A DNA stretch of 64,000 nucleotides from Lutibacter profundi (GCF_001543325.1 NZ_CP013355.1:496001-560000); one strand, 5' to 3'. Shown: positions 1 to 8,680, numbered from the stretch's first letter. Program-made: numbers and translations. The notes: generated by a model not told the origin, from the letters alone.

Positions 1-516
1 CTGAATCTTATCTAATAATTTAAATTTTAATCGTTTAAATAAAGATAAATTATATCCCCAAAAATATCCGTTCAATTCCCAAGGGTTAACCTTATACCAC
101 GAATATCCTCTAAAAATAGCAGCTCTATTAAAAGAATCGGCTGACTCTTCTCGTAAAAAATTTAAAGATTGCCCAGTACTTCCAGAAGTACTAGCTTTAA
201 AAACTTTTTTAAATTTAATATTGGTAGTTATGGTTGATTTGTTTTTTATCAAATCTTCTTTAGATAAAATGGGTAATTTTTGAATATCGTCTAAAGTCTT
301 AATATCAGAAGGATTGATTCCAACTTCATCCAATTTATATTTGTAATAATACGATTGTTTATAAGCCAACTGTACTAATTCTTGCAATTTTTTTAATTGA
401 TATTCATAAAGTTCTAATGAAGACCATTTCTCGGTTTTTTTTAGAAACTTTAACCACTTTTTTAAAGATGGATTTCTAAAACTTTGTCCTATTTTAAATA
501 TAAACTTATAAAACAT
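1..516 (-). CDS. PaaK/CapK-like adenylate-forming enzyme, N-terminal part (cut by window edge)
   Basis: The first 172 codons of a phenylacetate-CoA ligase (PaaK/CapK) family protein are visible; the rest lies beyond the left edge. The N-terminus has the family pattern: about 50 basic and aromatic residues, then VGINPSDIKTLDDIQKLPIL, then the Ser/Thr/Gly-rich phosphate loop STSGSTGQ near residues 109-116. CapK-type members are common in polysaccharide loci, where they are thought to activate a carboxylic acid, but the substrate here is unknown. The ATG overlaps the 3' end of the upstream glycosyltransferase by 11 bases, which suggests co-transcription. It is not among the longer complete reading frames because it has no stop inside the window. 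Confidence 0.8.
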   Translation of the reverse strand, partial: MFYKFIFKIGQSFRNPSLKKWLKFLKKTEKWSSLELYEYQLKKLQELVQLAYKQSYYYKYKLDEVGINPSDIKTLDDIQKLPILSKEDLIKNKSTITTNIKFKKVFKASTSGSTGQSLNFLREESADSFNRAAIFRGYSWYKVNPWELNGYFWGYNLSLFKRLKFKLLDKIQ

Positions 517-1528
517 TTCTCAATATTTTCAACCATTCTTTCTTTATGTTTTCACTATCAAAAGTACTTGCTTTTTTTCTCGCATTCATAGAAAGTTTAA
601 TTGCAATTTTAGGGTTTTTAATTAATTTTTCAATTGCTTTAACTATATATTTTTCATTCTTTGGTTCTATTAAAATTCCATCCACATTATCTTCAATTAA
701 ATAAGGTAACCCGCCTACATTTGTAGAAATTACAGGAAATCCCAAAGCCATTGCTTCAATAATACTTACCGGCATATTATCAACATTAGTTGTATTTATA
801 AAAATATCATATTTCTTTGAAAGTTGCTGCCAATCTTCTTTTTTTAACACTCCGGTAAAAGTTATTGAATTAATTATATTTAGTTTTTTTGCCAATTGTT
901 TAGCTTCCATTAAGGAGCCATCTTTATCTGGCCCTACCATGCATAAGGTTGCCTTTGGATATTTTTCTTTTAATTTACATAACACTTTTATGGCTAATAA
1001 AGGATTGTAAATAACATCAAAAGCTCTAACCCATAATAACTTAGGTTGTATATTCTCTCTTAATTTAAAAGTGTAATTTTTTAAATTAATTGAATTTGGT
1101 ATGTAAGAAGTTTTGAAATTTCTTTTTTTAAATTCAAATTCTAAATACTTTGAGGGTGATACATTTAAATAAGCATTATCGAAAATTAATGTTGAAAAAA
1201 ATGGCGTTTTATCTAATCTAATTGGCAAATTTCCTCCGTGTAATATGGGTATGTATCTTAATTTTAAAAATTTAGCTAATTGAGAAGTTATGAACGCATA
1301 CCAGAAATTCAACGTACTAAAAGTATCTATAACTACATAATCTGTACTTTTCCTGTATTTTATTAGGGTTAAACACATCTGTGCCAAACGTATTATTTTA
1401 TTTTGTTTCGAAGAACTTTTTATTACAGTAAACCCCTCAGTAAGTAATAAACTACTCAAGGTTTCCATTGCTGAATGGTACTTGCTTTTTTTAGCAAGAT
1501 TATTCCCTATGTAAATTATTTTTTTCAT
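506..1528 (-). CDS. Glycosyltransferase family 4 (GT-B)
   Basis: A 340-residue cytoplasmic GT-B glycosyltransferase of the GT4 type. The C-terminal nucleotide-sugar-binding half carries the retaining-enzyme signature NMPVSIIEAMALGFPVISTN (residues 251-270, E258), followed by the usual VGG and a DGILIEP loop. The N-terminal half is divergent but has the HGGN acceptor-side motif near residue 97. The start overlaps the end of the polymerase-like gene by 29 bases and the stop overlaps the PaaK-like gene, so the three are probably one transcript. The sugar and acceptor cannot be told from sequence. Confidence 0.88.
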   Translation of the reverse strand: MKKIIYIGNNLAKKSKYHSAMETLSSLLLTEGFTVIKSSSKQNKIIRLAQMCLTLIKYRKSTDYVVIDTFSTLNFWYAFITSQLAKFLKLRYIPILHGGNLPIRLDKTPFFSTLIFDNAYLNVSPSKYLEFEFKKRNFKTSYIPNSINLKNYTFKLRENIQPKLLWVRAFDVIYNPLLAIKVLCKLKEKYPKATLCMVGPDKDGSLMEAKQLAKKLNIINSITFTGVLKKEDWQQLSKKYDIFINTTNVDNMPVSIIEAMALGFPVISTNVGGLPYLIEDNVDGILIEPKNEKYIVKAIEKLIKNPKIAIKLSMNARKKASTFDSENIKKEWLKILRNVL

Positions 1529-2843
1529 TCATTAAAATTATTGAAACACTTAACCCATAAATAAATCCTGGAAATGCTATTCGCATTGCCGAATGATTAA
1601 TGGTTAAAAACCAAAATATAAAAAAGGAGCCTAAAAAAGCTTTAGCCAAAGGAGGTTGATTCCTCATGTTTTTTATAGGGACTACTATGAGTAAGAATAA
1701 AATAACCAAACCAATCATGCCATGTTCACCTAACAATCTACTTATTTCATTATGAGAAGCTACCACTTTATCTAACCTGCCTTCTCTATAAAATTTTCCG
1801 CTTCCTACACCTATTCCAAAAAAAGGATGTTCCATAAATTCTCCCAGTTCACTTTTGAAAATTTGAATTCTACCCGTACTAATGTCTTTTTTAGCAATTC
1901 CAGCAGCATTTTTGTTTGTATATCTGTTTATTAACATCCCCCCTGTTACATTGGCAGCATAAATCCATAAAACAATACCAATCACAAAAATTAATCCAAT
2001 ATATTTAGTAAAATCTTTTATTTTATTTTTAGTTGATAACATATAAAAAAATAAGAAAAAAGCAATGGCTATAAATGCAGTTACCATCCCTCCTCTTGAA
2101 AAAGTAATTAACCCTCTATAAATTAGGTACATAAAAACAAGTACATCTATGAAAAAAAGGAGGAAAAAGCGTTTTTTTAAAACAAGGTGAACACCAAATA
2201 TAAAAACACCTACACCTAAGTTAGTTGCAACTTGATTAGGGCCATAGCCCCCAGATGCAGCAAAATTAGCACTAGTGCCAAAAGCGATACTTTTAATATC
2301 AGGTGTTTTAAAATACAATAAACTCAACATCGAAATTATGGGTAAAGCCATATAAAATAGCATGTTCATTAAATTTTGTAAGGTGATGTTACGTTTATAA
2401 AAATAAATAGCAGAAACACCTAATAAGATGGGGCCACTCAAATTAAACGCAATGGCTTTTCGTATAGATTCATTAAAAGGAATATTGCTAAAAGCAATTC
2501 CAATCAATAATAATAAAATATACACTAAATAAGTAATTGAAATATGGTGTTTTTTTCGCTCCACATATAAACCTGTAACTAAAAAAATAAGTACCGTATA
2601 TTTTGGGAGTTCATAAAAAAACATACCTCCAGACATTCTAAATAACACCTCTGCACCTACCAAATAAGCACTCCACATCATGGCTTGGTTATGTTCATTT
2701 TTAGATTTGATAATAAATAGAATTCCAACAGCAACTATTAATGTAGAATACACCTTTGTAACAATACCTATAAGCAGTAAAATACCTAAAACTAGGTGAA
2801 ATAGAGATAAAAATAATCGACCGTATGTTGAATTACTATTCAA
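1500..2843 (-). CDS. O-antigen ligase / Wzy-type polymerase family membrane protein
   Basis: A 447-residue polytopic inner-membrane protein with roughly 10-12 hydrophobic helices. It has the Wzy_C/O-antigen ligase hallmarks: an SRGG motif at 249-252, a large periplasmic loop with STGR (residues 322-325) and GIGVGSGKF (343-351), and then SHNE (363-366) with LGEHG (371-375) before the final helices. Such proteins polymerise repeat units or ligate glycan to lipid A core or protein, and sequence alone does not separate these roles. The start codon overlaps the stop of the preceding glycosyltransferase by four bases (ATGA). With an ABC exporter also present (Wzm/Wzt at 26311-28978), a ligase role is at least as likely as a polymerase role. 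Confidence 0.8.
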   Translation of the reverse strand: MNSNSTYGRLFLSLFHLVLGILLLIGIVTKVYSTLIVAVGILFIIKSKNEHNQAMMWSAYLVGAEVLFRMSGGMFFYELPKYTVLIFLVTGLYVERKKHHISITYLVYILLLLIGIAFSNIPFNESIRKAIAFNLSGPILLGVSAIYFYKRNITLQNLMNMLFYMALPIISMLSLLYFKTPDIKSIAFGTSANFAASGGYGPNQVATNLGVGVFIFGVHLVLKKRFFLLFFIDVLVFMYLIYRGLITFSRGGMVTAFIAIAFFLFFYMLSTKNKIKDFTKYIGLIFVIGIVLWIYAANVTGGMLINRYTNKNAAGIAKKDISTGRIQIFKSELGEFMEHPFFGIGVGSGKFYREGRLDKVVASHNEISRLLGEHGMIGLVILFLLIVVPIKNMRNQPPLAKAFLGSFFIFWFLTINHSAMRIAFPGFIYGLSVSIILMNEKNNLHRE

Positions 2844-3859
2844 TGATATATTTTAATTAATTTAGAAATATAACTCTCTTTAGAAAAATTATGTTGAATA
2901 TTTTTATATAAATTAGTACCAAAGCTAATTCTTAATTCATTATTACCAATAAGTTTTAAAATTGCATCAGCTAATGTTATCTCATTAGCAGGTTCAACAA
3001 GTAATCCATTAACATTATTTTGTATTACTTTACTGCAATCACCTACATTGGTAACAACTACTGCTAATTTTGCCAATCCGTATTCTAATAAGGAAACAGG
3101 TAATCCCTCTGATTTAGAAGATAATACACCAATTGTTGCTTGTTCTAAAATATTGGATATATCTGAACAGCTACCATATAAAAATACAGAATTCATTATT
3201 TTATTTTCTGTAATAACGTTTTTTATTTTGGTAGAATAAGAATCATTCAAATCTAAGCCTACCAAATGCAAGGTCCAGTCAGGGCTTTTTGCATGTACAA
3301 GAACAAATGCTTTTAATAGGTTTATATGATCTTTTTGCGGACGCAAATTTGCTAAACAAACGATTTTTTTACCTTCTTCTCCTTTCAAAAAGGTGGTTTT
3401 AGGAATATTGATATCTAATGAGGCAAAGTTTGGAACTACATATACTTTTTTTGATTTTAAATGTTGTTTTGCCCATTTTTCTAGTAATTTATTAACTGAA
3501 ATTATACTGTTGAATAAGTTAGACATTATTTTTATAGGAAATATTTTTCGGGACTTTAAATTTTCACTATTACCATAATGATCGTGCCAAATTATTCTAA
3601 TTTTAAGGAAAGTCAGTTTAATTAAAACGGCTATAAAATAAGAAGATGAGTGCGCATGAATTACAGATATTTGATTCTCTTTTATAAATTTTCTTAATTT
3701 TATAAACGCTTTTATATCTAAAACTACTTTCTTCTTTAAAAATAAATAACCTACATCTTCTTTAATTTTAAGTTTTAAATTCCCTTCTTTTCTAGTTGTA
3801 CAAATATAAGATTGAAAACCTGCATTAGCTAGTTCATTAGCTATATTTACAGCCATCAT
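2840..3859 (-). CDS. Glycosyltransferase family 4 whose normal start codon is missing
   Basis: GT4 glycosyltransferase with the E-x7-E signature (EGLPVSLLEYG, E251 and E259) and a VNGLLVEP loop. The first in-frame ATG comes after the N-terminal glycine loop. Upstream codons, read through about 3908, spell IQIIDSLNSGGAE, the first beta strand and GGAE loop expected of the family. No ATG, GTG or TTG exists in that frame before a stop at about 3950. A palindromic repeat begins at exactly this point, so repeat insertion may have removed the original start. Translation could begin at an unusual codon, at this ATG (losing the first strand), or not at all. Coordinates given are for the first ATG. 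Confidence 0.75.
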   Translation of the reverse strand: MMAVNIANELANAGFQSYICTTRKEGNLKLKIKEDVGYLFLKKKVVLDIKAFIKLRKFIKENQISVIHAHSSSYFIAVLIKLTFLKIRIIWHDHYGNSENLKSRKIFPIKIMSNLFNSIISVNKLLEKWAKQHLKSKKVYVVPNFASLDINIPKTTFLKGEEGKKIVCLANLRPQKDHINLLKAFVLVHAKSPDWTLHLVGLDLNDSYSTKIKNVITENKIMNSVFLYGSCSDISNILEQATIGVLSSKSEGLPVSLLEYGLAKLAVVVTNVGDCSKVIQNNVNGLLVEPANEITLADAILKLIGNNELRISFGTNLYKNIQHNFSKESYISKLIKIYH

Positions 3860-3947
3860 TTCAGCTCCTCCAGAGTTTAGAGAATCTATTATTTGTATGA
3901 CTTTTAGTTTTTTGATACTTTTAGTTTTTTTTAAATAATATTTAAAT

Positions 3948-4062
3948 CGTCATGCTGAATTTATTTCAGTATCTGTCAATTCATTCCAAATGATGAGATT
4001 CCGCAACAAGTACGGAATGACGTGTCCGTTTCGTCATGCTGAACTTGGTTCAGCATCTGTTC
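3948..4062. repeat. Palindromic intergenic repeats left of the GIY-YIG gene
   Basis: Two imperfect palindromes (cgtcatgctgaa...ttcag and gagattccgc...ggaatgacg) are followed by a full tgctgaacttggttcagca palindrome. The stretch from about 4018 (tgacgtgtccgtttcg) through the palindrome is identical over about 44 bases to a copy near 4619-4662, on the other side of the GIY-YIG gene. Confidence 0.85.
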
Positions 4063-4080
4063 ATCCGTTTTTAAATTACA

Positions 4081-4365
4081 TTATAATTGATCATACAAAT
4101 CTATTAAATTTGGATTTGTTTCCTTAATTAAATTCCATTCCCATGCTTTATTCCAATTCTTCAATTGTTTTTCTCTTTTTATAGCTAGATTTATATCATT
4201 AAACTCCTCAACATATAATAAATCATGAACATTGTATTTTTTTGTAAATATTGAACCAATACCGTTTTTATGTTCTTCAATTCTCTTAAGTAAATTAGAA
4301 GTCACACCTATATACAGCACTTTTCTATTTTTATTACTAAGTATATAAATAAAATTTTCTTTCAT
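4081..4365 (-). CDS. GIY-YIG nuclease family protein
   Basis: A 94-residue stand-alone GIY-YIG domain protein. The family core is visible: FIYILSN near the N-terminus (the GIY strand), YIGVTSNLLKRIEEH (the YIG strand with its Arg), and an EREKQLK-like stretch (IKREKQLKNWNKAWEWNLI) typical of small Bacteroidota members. The family includes DNA endonucleases, but this short subclass has no established role. It lies between identical palindromic repeats, with its stop about 20 bases from the left copy and its start about 55 bases from the right array. It looks intact, unlike the decayed relative at 13109-13397, and breaks the run of glycosyltransferases. Confidence 0.88.
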   Translation of the reverse strand: MKENFIYILSNKNRKVLYIGVTSNLLKRIEEHKNGIGSIFTKKYNVHDLLYVEEFNDINLAIKREKQLKNWNKAWEWNLIKETNPNLIDLYDQL

Positions 4366-4420
4366 AGCCTTTTTTATTTTATTCTAAAGATTGCTAGTCG
4401 AGCTAGGAATAAAATGTGTT

Positions 4421-4701
4421 CGTCATGCTGAACTTGGTTCAGCATCTATTAATTAGATTTCCAAACCATATTCTAAACTATAACTCATGAGACCCTGAAA
4501 TAAATTCAGGGTGACGTGTCCGTTTCGTCATGCTAAACTTGGTTCAGCATCTCTATTAATTAGATTTTCAATTTATAATTTAAACTGTAAATCATAAGAC
4601 CCTGAAATAAATTCAGGGTGACGTGTCCGTTTCGTCATGCTGAACTTGGTTCAGCATCTGTTTCCTTTTTTAAAAGATTCTCCGCTAAGCTGAGAATGAC
4701 G
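4421..4701. repeat. Tandem array of about 2.7 palindromic repeat units
   Basis: Units start at 4421, 4526 and 4633, giving periods of about 105 and 107 bases. Each unit holds a cgtcatgctgaacttggttc palindrome, an AT-rich spacer, a gaccctgaaataaattcagg palindrome and gacgtgtccgttt. The third unit is cut short and ends in a different palindrome (attctccgctaagctgagaa) directly against the stop codon of the next glycosyltransferase. Confidence 0.9.
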
Positions 4702-4702
4702 C

Positions 4703-6097
4703 TTATTTCAACAACTTACCTATCTCATTTTCAAACCTCTCCAACGTATATTGTCTCGACCATTCCATTGCTTTTTTTACTTGAACGTTATACTTTTCTT
4801 CATTTGCAAGATAACTTTCTACAACTGAAACAATTTCATTTATATTTGGATTAACAATTGTGCCTCTTGTACCATTTCCCAACATATACGGAATGCAAGA
4901 TACATTACTTGTTATTGGTAAACAAGCCCAAAACATAGCTTCTGCAACCACTTTTGGCCAACCTTCAGATTTGGATATAAAAAGCAGGAAATGAGCTTTT
5001 TGATAGGCTTTTTTTACAATTTCTTTCGATGTATTTCCATATAAATGAATTGTCTTTTGCAATTGATTTTCTTTTATATATGCTTCAATGTTATTTCTTT
5101 CTGCTCCGTCACCATATATTTCTAATTGAACATTATAATTTTTATTTTTTAGTTGCTCAACTACTTTTACACTTAATAAGGGCTGTTTTCCTTTGGATAA
5201 AGCTCCTACAAATAAGAAGTTCAACTTAGCGTCATTACGAAGAGGATACGATGAGGTAACCTTTTTATTGGATAAGATAGCTTCACGTTGTTCGCTATGA
5301 CGTTTTACTTCGTCATGCTGAACTTGTTTCAGCATCTCATCATAAGATTCCGCATCAAGTGTAGAATGACGTTCTACTATTTCCTTTTCTGAATAGGTAG
5401 CCGTAAAAAACGGAATTATATTTTTACTTTGGTTTGGCCATTCTCCATATACTAAAACTTTAGAATTTTTAGTTAGAAAAGTATTGCTGAGTATCCACTT
5501 TTGAAGTCTATAGCTTAACGGTTGTTTACTTTTAGAATCCCAATTACCTGCATATTTAATGGTTTTGGGTTTATTTGGAAACAATATTTGTACAATACAG
5601 CTTAACAACCCAATATTACCCGGACATCTCAGGTGAATATGATCTGCCCATTGCATTGCTTTGTATATTACTCCTAAAATTTTTGGGATTTTAAAAATTG
5701 CTATAATTCCATTTTTTAATGATTTTATGTCAAATGACTGAATAGGTATTAATTCAATCCCGTCATTCCCAACTTGATTGGGAATCTGTTTCTTGTATTT
5801 CAAATCATGAGATCCCCAGTCAAGCTGAGGATGACGTTTGTTTTCGTCATTGCGAGGAGTGCGTGACGTAGCAATATTTTCATTGGATGAGATAGCTTCA
5901 CCTTGTTCGCTATGACGTTTATTAAACTGATACTTACTTTCTATTGAAGTAACTTTCTCTTCTGAAATAGGAGCTACAATTTGTACTTCATCTACATATT
6001 TTATCCACAAGTTCATCTCGCGAACATAAGGTTCATAAGCATAAATATGATTATTCTTTAATTTATGTTCAGCATGGGTTATGATTGCAAATTTCAT
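4703..6097 (-). CDS. Glycosyltransferase family 4 with two in-frame repeat insertions
   Basis: GT4-like glycosyltransferase of 464 residues, about 100 longer than its relatives. The family core is present: HIHLRCPGN (153-161), KYAGNWDSKS, the FLFVGALSKGKQPLLSV donor-domain start near 294, and KSEGWPKVVAEAMFWACLPI with the E-x7-E pattern. Two blocks do not belong to the fold: residues 60-113 (KRHSEQGEAIS...QIPNQVGNDG) and 242-290 (ERHSTLDAESYDEM...PLRNDA). Both are translated palindromic repeats that keep the frame and have no stop. Removing them leaves about 361 residues, the normal size. Both sit in probable surface loops: one after the first Rossmann strands, one at the boundary before the C-terminal domain. 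Whether the enzyme works is unknown. Confidence 0.85.
   Translation of the reverse strand: MKFAIITHAEHKLKNNHIYAYEPYVREMNLWIKYVDEVQIVAPISEEKVTSIESKYQFNKRHSEQGEAISSNENIATSRTPRNDENKRHPQLDWGSHDLKYKKQIPNQVGNDGIELIPIQSFDIKSLKNGIIAIFKIPKILGVIYKAMQWADHIHLRCPGNIGLLSCIVQILFPNKPKTIKYAGNWDSKSKQPLSYRLQKWILSNTFLTKNSKVLVYGEWPNQSKNIIPFFTATYSEKEIVERHSTLDAESYDEMLKQVQHDEVKRHSEQREAILSNKKVTSSYPLRNDAKLNFLFVGALSKGKQPLLSVKVVEQLKNKNYNVQLEIYGDGAERNNIEAYIKENQLQKTIHLYGNTSKEIVKKAYQKAHFLLFISKSEGWPKVVAEAMFWACLPITSNVSCIPYMLGNGTRGTIVNPNINEIVSVVESYLANEEKYNVQVKKAMEWSRQYTLERFENEIGKLLK
5228..5374. repeat. Repeat block inserted in frame in a glycosyltransferase (second block)
   Basis: It contains a cgtcattacgaagagg...ttgttcgctatgacg element, a cgtcatgctgaacttgtttc palindrome and a gattccgcatcaagtgtaga element. 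These match the types found between genes elsewhere in the window. It is translated as 49 residues on the minus strand without a stop. Confidence 0.88.
5759..5920. repeat. Repeat block inserted in frame in a glycosyltransferase (first block)
   Basis: Three repeat elements lie end to end: cgtcattcccaacttgattg, gatccccagtcaagctgagg, and a cgtcattgcgaggagtgcgt...ttcgctatgacg element. They are translated on the minus strand as 54 residues with no stop. Confidence 0.88.
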
Positions 6098-6143
6098 TTT
6101 TTTGCTAAATTACCTTTAGACGGTAAATATATTGTTTAAATTA

Positions 6144-7142
6144 TTAAAAGTTCAGCTTTGGCTTATTCAAAAATAAAGAAAACCACCCCACTAATCTACC
6201 AATACCTTCTGTAAATGCTTCTTTTTTATGAGTTCCGTAAAAACTATTTACAAAACGAAGCTTTAATAGTAAAATAACATTTAAATGAAATAACACTTTA
6301 GCTTTAAATGTAGGTTTAGGATACTTAACTCTCCACACATACCATCCATTTCTAACTACCATTTTACCATAGTTAAAATTATTTGGTCTTCCTGCTTCTT
6401 CATGATGATGTTCTAACTTAGCACCTGTATTTACGTATAATTGCCCAATTTTAGATGCTCTTAGGCAAAAATCTAAATCTTCATACAAGCCATAACCTTC
6501 AAAATAGGTTGAAAATTTTATTTTATCAAATACTTCTTTTTTAAATGAAGAAACACCTCCCATAAAAAATTCAACGGGATAGATTTTATTACTTGGCGGT
6601 AAAAAACTTATTGATCGCCCATGCGAAAAACTAGGCATAAACCCAGGTGGCGTTTTATCAATTAATTTTAAAAACTTACGAATCCTAAATCTAAGTCCTT
6701 CTTTTCTTTTAAAGCCATCGATACAATAATATGTTCTAAAACATTTTTCTTCTTTTTGAATCTTCCATTCAACTTCATTGGTAATATATCCACCTATTCC
6801 AACGGCATTCGGATAGTTTGTGTACGAGTGAATTAATTCTTTAAAGTAATTTTTAGCTAAAATGGTATCGTCATCTAAAAAACAAACAACCTCAATAGCA
6901 TCTGTTACTTTTTTAATTCCGTAATTGCGTTGTTTAGTAAGCCCTCTATCCTTTTCCGTTACTTTAAAATAACGGATATTTTTAAAAGGTTTTTTGGTTA
7001 AAATGTTTTTGGTATCATCATCTTCAGAACCATCAACAATTAAAATCTCATTAGGATAAATCGATTGTAATTGTACCGATTTTAAAAGGGTTACAATAGC
7101 TTTTGAACGTTGATATGTACATATAATGAGGCTAAATTTCAT
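6144..7142 (-). CDS. Glycosyltransferase family 2 (GT-A)
   Basis: A 332-residue GT2 glycosyltransferase. The N-terminal nucleotide-binding strand reads FSLIICTYQRSKAIVTLLKS, and the metal-binding acidic cluster FLDDDTIL is at residues 88-95. A GYGLYEDLDFCLRASKIG motif supplies the catalytic-base region, and LEHHHEEAGR follows. No convincing transmembrane segment is present, though a hydrophobic stretch near the C-terminus could bind the membrane. It ends 46 bases before the next glycosyltransferase and starts two bases after the upstream gene stops, so it is probably translated as part of the cluster transcript. Donor and acceptor are unknown. Confidence 0.9.
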   Translation of the reverse strand: MKFSLIICTYQRSKAIVTLLKSVQLQSIYPNEILIVDGSEDDDTKNILTKKPFKNIRYFKVTEKDRGLTKQRNYGIKKVTDAIEVVCFLDDDTILAKNYFKELIHSYTNYPNAVGIGGYITNEVEWKIQKEEKCFRTYYCIDGFKRKEGLRFRIRKFLKLIDKTPPGFMPSFSHGRSISFLPPSNKIYPVEFFMGGVSSFKKEVFDKIKFSTYFEGYGLYEDLDFCLRASKIGQLYVNTGAKLEHHHEEAGRPNNFNYGKMVVRNGWYVWRVKYPKPTFKAKVLFHLNVILLLKLRFVNSFYGTHKKEAFTEGIGRLVGWFSLFLNKPKLNF

Positions 7143-7144
7143 TT

Positions 7145-8680
7145 TTAATTTTTATGAATTAAACGATTTGCCCAGAATATACTTTTATTCCATCTTTTGT
7201 TCATCTCTTTGTAATACTTAAATGGATTTTTAATAGGTTGCAACTTATAAAACTTGAAGAACAAAATGGTTTTATACCCCTCAAATTGCTCTTTAGTCGC
7301 ATGTTTAAGTTTAAAAACCATAATGGTAGGCGATGGTTTTGGCTGAATAGATTCATTATCCCATTTATTTATAATCTTTTTTCTAAATCCACCTATAGGA
7401 GCCTTTAAATGTAGCATAGATACTTTAGGTACTTTTAAAATATCTACCCCATTATTTCTTAGCTGCATTCCAAAATCAGCATCCTCGCCATAACCAAATT
7501 CATAAGCCATATCAAATTTAATATTCTTTAAAGCACTTGATTTAACAATACTGGTTCCTGATCCAAAAGTAGCCGATTGTGTAATATGGTTACTTTTTTC
7601 TGTTTCACCTTCTTGCAAGCAACTAACACTAATTACATCAGCTTTATAAGAGTGGTTATAATTAATTGTTTTTTGAAGAAATAATGAGTCAATTCTAATA
7701 TCATCATCAGCAAAAAATACCCAATCAGAAGTTACTTTACTTAGCCCAATATTTCTTGCGTTGCAAGCCCCCAATTGATAAATAAGTGTATGGTCAATTT
7801 TAAAAGGCCATTTTTCAGATAAAAAATCTAATTTTGAAACTGCTCCTTTAATAGCATTTTGCTCAACAATAATTACTTTAGCAGGTAGTTTCGTTTGCTT
7901 AGCTAAATCGATCAATACATCGTATAAATATTTTTCTCTGCCCAGTGTTGGAATTAATACATCAATAGATTCGTTTACATTTTTAGAAGTGACAGATAAA
8001 GGGGTAAGTTTGCCAGTATTCTTAATTTTTTTCTTAAAAAGTACTCTTAAAAAACTGGCAATGTGTAGCTTATTTTGATAAACAAAATTGTTGAACACAA
8101 ATAGGAATACCCACCTAAATCTATAAGTTGATTTTATAAACCATAGTAGCTCTACAGTAGTAATTTTAGGGATGTTTATTGTACTATGTAGCAGGTTTTT
8201 TTTAACTAGTTGAGGATTGGAATAGCAAATTAATCCTTTTTTCATCCCAATTTTTGCCACTAAATTTATAAAAAAATCAAAACTAACCTTTCGTTTTGTC
8301 AATTCACTAAATGATGTAATTACCGAGGCGTGAATACCACCTATATTTGAAGACATTAGCCAAGTAGGATACTCACATTTTTTATTTACGTTTATAAATG
8401 GTGTATCTTCTACATAACCTATTCTAGCATCAATAAAATTTTCAGATGAAGTATTGTATGAAGCCATTAACAGTTGGTGTTTAAATATGTGCTTCCAAGC
8501 TTCTATATTCATTTCATTTTCTAATTCAATGTGACACCATCCAATAAATTGGGTTGGGTACTTGCCTGCGAGTGTTACCATAACCTCTTGAATGCTACCC
8601 TCTAAATCATTCAATCTTAATTGATTACCACTATTAATGATTTTAACTACTCGATTATTTTTATGAAAAACAAGTATCAC
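7145..8680 (-). CDS. Two-part protein with C-terminal GT2 glycosyltransferase domain
   Basis: A 511-residue protein. The GT2 domain occupies about residues 238-450: IDVLIPTLGREKYLYDVL, the GACNARNIGL strand, FFADDDIRI (323-331) with the metal-binding acids, and EFGYGEDADFGMQLRNNG as the ED motif. Residues 1-225 match nothing I can name. They contain WLMSSNIGGIHASVI and a second set of alternating strands and helices, so they could be a degenerate GT-A module lacking an obvious DxD, or an accessory domain. A hydrophobic helix lies near residues 190-200. The start overlaps the upstream GT4 gene by four bases. Confidence 0.85.
   Translation of the reverse strand: MILVFHKNNRVVKIINSGNQLRLNDLEGSIQEVMVTLAGKYPTQFIGWCHIELENEMNIEAWKHIFKHQLLMASYNTSSENFIDARIGYVEDTPFINVNKKCEYPTWLMSSNIGGIHASVITSFSELTKRKVSFDFFINLVAKIGMKKGLICYSNPQLVKKNLLHSTINIPKITTVELLWFIKSTYRFRWVFLFVFNNFVYQNKLHIASFLRVLFKKKIKNTGKLTPLSVTSKNVNESIDVLIPTLGREKYLYDVLIDLAKQTKLPAKVIIVEQNAIKGAVSKLDFLSEKWPFKIDHTLIYQLGACNARNIGLSKVTSDWVFFADDDIRIDSLFLQKTINYNHSYKADVISVSCLQEGETEKSNHITQSATFGSGTSIVKSSALKNIKFDMAYEFGYGEDADFGMQLRNNGVDILKVPKVSMLHLKAPIGGFRKKIINKWDNESIQPKPSPTIMVFKLKHATKEQFEGYKTILFFKFYKLQPIKNPFKYYKEMNKRWNKSIFWANRLIHKN

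Noticed and set aside
4421-4701. CRISPR array
   Set aside because: Units are about 106 bases, mostly alike from end to end, palindromic and without unique spacers or cas genes.
4618-4854. 78-codon plus-strand frame over the repeat array
   Set aside because: Translation of repeat DNA plus antisense of the glycosyltransferase; no independent support.
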